NCBI GenBank assembly: GCA_022559845.1
Contig: CM040129.1
Span: forward strand, 1,550,001-1,614,000
Length of the DNA stretch: 64,000 nt
From: Amorphophallus konjac
Lineage: Eukaryota; Streptophyta; Magnoliopsida; Alismatales; Araceae
Direction: 5' to 3'
The position numbers and the translations under genes are program-made. Position 1 is the first letter of the stretch; the number at the start of each line of letters is the position of its first letter. The notes below the pieces were generated by a model. It was not told where the DNA came from and made no database searches. It saw nothing but the letters and a program-made list of their open reading frames with translations. Positions 59,221 through 64,000 of this stretch are shown one piece after another.

Positions 59221-59958
59221 CTAGGCCGTGCCGAGCCTCCAGGGATTCATGCAAGGTATTTCTTGTTTACCACTGTTTTTAGAGGTTAAAATTATATTGT
59301 GTTCTTATTTCTTTTATTAGTTGCAATCCTGACGAAATTTCGGCAGCATCTCCCCCGGACCCGGGATGGAAGGGGAATAAAGGGAACGCGCCCACATGGA
59401 GTGGCGGAACCCGACACTTGGAGGTGGGCGCCCGGGGGCAGCAACACCTTTAATAAAACTTCGGAAAGCCCGGAAGAACCAACGAATGGAAGATATCTCC
59501 AAGACTGGCCAAGGAGGGATTCAGTTGCCAAGGGAGGAGGGCGACAAAGGGGTCAAAGGGAAGATGTTAGGCTCGTAGGGCTATAGGAGAGGAAGGAACA
59601 AGCTTCCCATTTGGGCTAAAGACCAAATGTGGAATCCGGGCCCTCAGAGGGGAAGAACATCGACACATAGAATCCACGAACACCGAGAAGATAGCAGGGG
59701 AAATGCACAACACACCACACGCAGTTTGATAGATTGAGGGAGGCCACAAGAGACCCAAAAGAAGAGGGGGGACTTTCATTCATAAAGAAAAATGACCGTG
59801 ACCGGCCATACACATTGCGATATACATCAAGGCCGAAGCCACAGAAGAGGGGAGAAGAAGAAAAGGAAGAACATGGAGAGGAAATAGGAGGGGAGCTGGG
59901 GTCGGGCAGAGGCGATGGCTCCCTGCTCTTCCCTACTCCCCCTGCTACACAGGCCCTC
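59221..59958. other. Unassigned stretch
   Basis: No gene recognised. GACGAAATTTCGGCAGCATC at 59331 is a word also present, reverse-complemented and slightly varied, at 30246-30265 inside the CACTA element. Otherwise purine-rich, with no domain in the short frames. Confidence 0.4.
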
Positions 59959-60898
59959 TGATGGGGGCATCCGTTGCCCCTCCACTTTTTGAGGCTCGAA
60001 TCGTCGTCGACTTATGCCATTATGTTCATCATGTGTTCGTGAGTCTAGTCATGTAATTTTTATATTTTACTTGAGTCTTAAGCCATGTAATTTTCCTATT
60101 ATTTGAGTCATGTACCTAGGTTAGTAGGTTATCTACCAAAGTCATGTGTCATTATGTTGGTTTGTTAAGCTATTGGGCCCAACTAGTGGGCTAGGCCCAG
60201 GGACACCCCTCCCTTGGACTGCTTTGGTCATTAGTTAGCTTGTCAGGGTCATTATGGTCATATGAAAGTATGGAGCCTATAAATAGGCCTCCCCTCCCTC
60301 TCATTGTAACAACTTTTGATGAATATTGAAAAGCATTTGCCATCTCCCTCTCAATATCTCCCTCTCTCTCTCTCTCTTACTATCACTCTCTCTAAGTGGG
60401 TTGTACCCCCTCTCTCTCCTCCCCACCCCAATTTCGAAATTCATTCTCTCTCCTCCCCATTCACCCCTCATTAAGGCCCCTTCCCCTTCCCCATGCACTC
60501 ATTCAATTCCCCCTCCAACCCCTAGGTGGAAACCCCTTCTCCTAGGCACCTTTCCACTTTCCAAAGCACCCCACCACCTTCCCAAGGCTGAATTAACCCC
60601 TCCCAAAGCCCAAATTGGAATTTCCCTCTCCCTAGGGCTGTGCCCTTCCATCTCCCCACCTCCTTAATCACCCTAGGTCGAAATTCCCTTCCTCCCTACA
60701 GCCAAATTCGCCCCCCACCTCCTCTCTCACTCATCCTCTCTCTAGTGCACATCCACCCCCCATCTCCACCTCTAGCTGCTCCAGCCCCCCTCTCCATCTA
60801 TCCCTGCCACTCCAGACCCTCCAGAAGCCCTAGCCACGTCCTTCCCATATCCACAAACCATCAGCCATCACCTCAAGCTGTGCTACTCTCCCTCCCAC
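59959..60898 (+). mobile_element. LTR-like region with TATA box, split by the solo LTR at 60899
   Basis: TATAAATA at 60279-60286 in the context GAGCC..GGCCTCCCC is followed by TTGTAACAAC and a CT-rich leader, an LTR promoter layout. The left end may be TGATGGGGGCATCC near 59959. The sequence resumes after 63944 (TCCCTTTGGTCTTCC...) and runs out of the window. Confidence 0.5.
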
Positions 60899-63800
60899 TG
60901 TCACGCCCCGAGCGCGGAAGATACCCGGAGACGCGTGACGAGTTTATATCAATCATGTCAATCAGAGTGGTCGTGTATTCGACACAAAGACAGAGATGCG
61001 CAAAATAGCAAGATAACACAATCCTTTATTATTAATAGGCTATTACAAATCCAATAATCTGTTTAATAAAAAGAAACGTACATAGTTGACTCAAGAAAAT
61101 AGGAAAAAAACTAGATGACACTTGGACAAGCTCTAGCTCTTTCACTCTTGACCTTCCCCATCCGATTGACTTCCATCGTCGTCGGACTTACCTGAAAAGT
61201 AAAAAGGGACAAACGGAATGAGCGAACGCTCAGTAGGAAATTATATCTCAAGTACTAGCAAGGGGTTTAAGTAATTACATCTTTCATGAATGCAATAAAG
61301 CTATGCATGCTCGCATAAAACGACAAGATAGAGAGAATGTAATATCAAGAATAAGATGAACAAATCATGAACTTTCAACAAGATGCTCAAGATATTCAAG
61401 CAAGTACATTTAACAAGTCATGTCAAGAATTTTGGCTATCATGTATCAAGCAAGTAAATTACCCTTTTTCGGGCCACGCATTTCATGTCAAGTCAAGTAC
61501 GATTCAAGTACAAGATGTGTGTGGAATGTCCAATCAAGCTAGTCATGCACTCGGTATAATGCCAGATACCTTATCATTTTAACTCCCATGGGCACAAGTA
61601 CTTTCGGGTGCTCCTCCCAAGACCAGATCGGGCCCTATATGCGTAGGCATTTATCATGTATTTTGACATCCACTCTTGTTTATAGCCAACATAGAATTTC
61701 AATAATCAAGCTTGTAGACACGTACGACAACTTTGATAGAATAGAGTCCAAAATTTGACAAAGGACATAGAATGGCGATAATAACGGTATAATCACGATA
61801 TCGATAAAACTAGGTAGAATATGGTTCCCTTAACTTGGGTACCATGACAAATCAATATGGACATTCTTTATATAGAATTGAGGTCCATATGAACAGTATA
61901 TCAAAGGTAAGATACCCTCATTCTTATCATAGAATTGAGGTTTACAAGAATGGCATGATATGGCATGATATCATCATCCCATTAAGAATTTCTTATGATA
62001 TACTCTTTGTATAATCATAAGGGCCGGTATACCATGTTTCTTTAGATTGACATGGCATCAATGGTGTAATAGGTTTTTAGGGTACAACCAGCTCAGTCGG
62101 CCTTGAGGGAATCCAAGGCTACGAGGAGTCTTACGGAGGTCTCTATGACTAACTCGCTAGTCCAAAGGAACGGAATGTCCAATGGAGAGCTTGTATGTCA
62201 ATGAGAGTTGAGTGTGATCGATAAAACAATCGTGAAACGTGGGACTATACTCACGGAATGGAGAATAGTGCCGATATATATATATTATATAACATATGAA
62301 ACCATCGGTTAACAGAAACAGTAAAAAATCAGTTTACAGTAAAATAACAACTTAAGTAAGGTCGTTTATCAAGTAATTAACGCCTAACAGAAGGGCGTTT
62401 ACATATGTTTCCGTTTTGGCAGAATTTTCAATAATTCAGAAATTTATCTAAAACGCGCCCTGGTCAGGGGCGTTTGTTTGCAAGGAGACGACTACAGTAG
62501 CAGGCGTCTTTTTATTTACAATATTTTACAGAACATATTTATTTTCAGAAATTATCAAAAACACCCCCTTGGCAGGGGCGTTAATCATTAAATTCTTATT
62601 TTTACAGAATATATTGTTCGGGCTTTTAACAGAAACGCGCCCTATGAAGGGGCGTTACTTTTCAATTCACGCCCTGTGATGGGGCGTTAACACATGGAAA
62701 ATGACCTAGTCTAGGTCGTGAATTAAAGAAATTTCAGAAATTATCATGAACAGGAAGAAATAAATTTCAGGATAACAATCATATCATCATGACAGGAAAT
62801 TGGCAGGAATTCACAGGTAGAGTCATGCAGTATATTAGTTTTGATATTCCATATAAAATGAATTTTTAAACCGTGAACGATTATTAATTTCAGGTAATTT
62901 CATGGAATTAACGCCTGTGTTCAGGGCGTCAAATCTAGAATTGACGACCTGGTCAGGGTCGTGTCTTGTAAAATAGCGCCCTTGACAGGGGCGTCTCTTT
63001 CAAATATTGCAGAAAAACGCATTAAAACTATAATAAACCGTATGCATGTCATGCTAATATACATATATCTTAAATTATTTTATTTGGGCTACAGTGACTT
63101 GAGAAAATCCTACCTTATTTGATATCTGGAGAGGGGACACGTGAATAACTTGATAAGAACACACTGAAGCTTCTAATACCCTTGATAGCAGCAGTATGCA
63201 GATCGGACAGGAAGAAGAAGAAAAATTTAGTTGATGAAGATGATGGAGATGGGGGCATAACCGTAGTTAGGAAAAGTTTTTAGAAGAACCTTACCTATGT
63301 TCTTCACAACGTGTGCTCTCTTCGACCTGTAAGAAGAGAAGGAGATGAAGAACGTTAGTTCTTCATACACTCGGAACAGAGAAAGAAAAGAATAAGAAGA
63401 ACAGTTCTGTTCTTCACTTACCGTCGCAGAGGCTTGAATCAAATCGGTTTAGGGTTTGTTCGATCAAGACTATTTATAGGATTTTGGACGTCCTGTTAGG
63501 GTTAGTGTTCTAGTGGAAGTAATATATCCCTAATAGAGTCCTTGCCCTAGTAAACACTTACTAGATTAACATAATCCTTCCCTGGATAAGCTCCCGTGTC
63601 GAACGGAACTCGAATGGAATTAACGACCTAGGTCAGGGCGTCGATTCCTGAATTGACGACCTGGTTCAGGTCGTTTCTTAAGAAGCGCCTTTCGTTAGGG
63701 CGTTCCTTTGTTTAAAACACGCCCAAGATAGGGGCGTTTCTTGGCCTCACCATTTTTGACGTTGGAATTTGACGCCGTGTGGTCAGGGCGTCACTTATTG

Positions 63801-63939
63801 AATAACGCCTTATCTAGAGGCGTTTCTAATTTGAATAGCGCCTTTATCAGAGGCATTATTTTATATTGTTTTATTTATCTATTTATTTGATTTATTTTAA
63901 AATCTTTATTATTATTAATATTTTATCAGGGTTGCTACA
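60899..63939 (-). mobile_element. Solo LTR, 3041 bp, TSD CCCAC
   Basis: Plus-strand ends are TGTCACGCCCCGAGC (60899) and GGGTTGCTACA (63939). The target duplication CCCAC is perfect (60894-60898 and 63940-63944). Orientation is minus: TATAAATA at 63471-63478, and the LTR start reads TGTAGCAACCCTG. There is no internal coding sequence, so it is a product of LTR-LTR recombination. It shares GACCAGATCGGGCCC (61622) and TGAGCGAACGCTCA (61219-61232) with the LTRs at 43102 and 15644. Confidence 0.92.
62379..63857. repeat. Hairpin-module array with AACGCC/GGCGTT arms
   Basis: At least 15 modules on both sides of the TATA box, e.g. AACGCC-n9-GGCGTT at 62379 and AACGCC-n8-GGGCGTC at 62911. Start-to-start distances in runs: 62911, 62944, 62975; 63622, 63655, 63684, 63716; 63771, 63804, 63837. 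That is 29-33 nt each time. Confidence 0.9.
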
Positions 63940-64000
63940 CCCACTCCCTTTGGTCTTCCAAGATTGGAGTTTCAGGTTGCAGGGCGCAGGCAGCAGAGTG

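Noticed and set aside
58450..59289. Hydrophobic Phe/Tyr/Ile frames suggesting membrane proteins
   Set aside because: All derive from AT-rich ATT and TTT runs.

Overview
The window is nuclear DNA of a flowering plant, probably a monocot. It has one GC-rich, intronless subtilase gene in a sea of nested transposable elements: long-LTR Ty3/gypsy chromoviruses, a Copia element, CACTA and PIF/Harbinger-like DNA transposons, and a spliced plant-mobile-domain gene. It holds no bacterial features, rRNA, tRNA or CRISPR. All calls come from reading the sequence; no database was searched.

Left part (1-21300). A minus-strand retroelement (gag-like ORF at 1-900, long GA-rich and hairpin-rich non-coding region behind it) abuts an old Copia remnant at 6398/6399. 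A ~1.5 kb PIF/Harbinger-like element (6522-15556, TSD TTA) went into that Copia coding sequence. A complete chromovirus derivative (7832-15325, TSD GATAG, two 2276-bp LTRs, gag but no pol) went into the Harbinger-like element. A solo LTR (15644-18153, TSD GTTTA) also sits in the Copia remnant. Next come gene-like scraps and a 0.54-kb CACTA-like element (20756-21297).

Middle (21300-36365). The subtilase gene (22179-24512, minus) lies between degenerate LTR pieces. A full CACTA element (26947-35025, TSD TTA, 14-bp TIR) sits inside the 3' LTR of a minus-strand Copia element. Its transposase gene keeps the N-terminal and C-terminal domains, but the catalytic region is deleted. It also carries a ~1.1-kb C-rich minisatellite and a long inverted repeat just before the transposase start.

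Right part (36366-64000). The decayed Copia body (minus) runs to 43101, where a long LTR interrupts its gag; the junction itself is tandemly duplicated (2 x 350 bp). A degenerate plus-strand chromovirus (45035-51519) is cut off within integrase by a minus-strand LTR (51520-53272). A seven-exon plant-mobile-domain gene (54712-57938, plus) follows, all introns phase 0 and alike in sequence. The window ends in a 3041-bp solo LTR (60899-63939, TSD CCCAC) inserted in yet another LTR.

The main unexplained signal is in the LTRs. At least five otherwise different long LTRs carry arrays of short GC-rich imperfect palindromes (about 24-26 nt). They often come in pairs 6-7 nt apart, so start-to-start spacing is about 30-33 nt. 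The arm sequence is specific to each element but the geometry is shared. The CACTA elements carry analogous palindromic subterminal arrays. A second shared signal, a TGAGC-loop-GCTCA hairpin just before a splice-acceptor-like TTTCAGGT, recurs near the 3' end of four LTRs.
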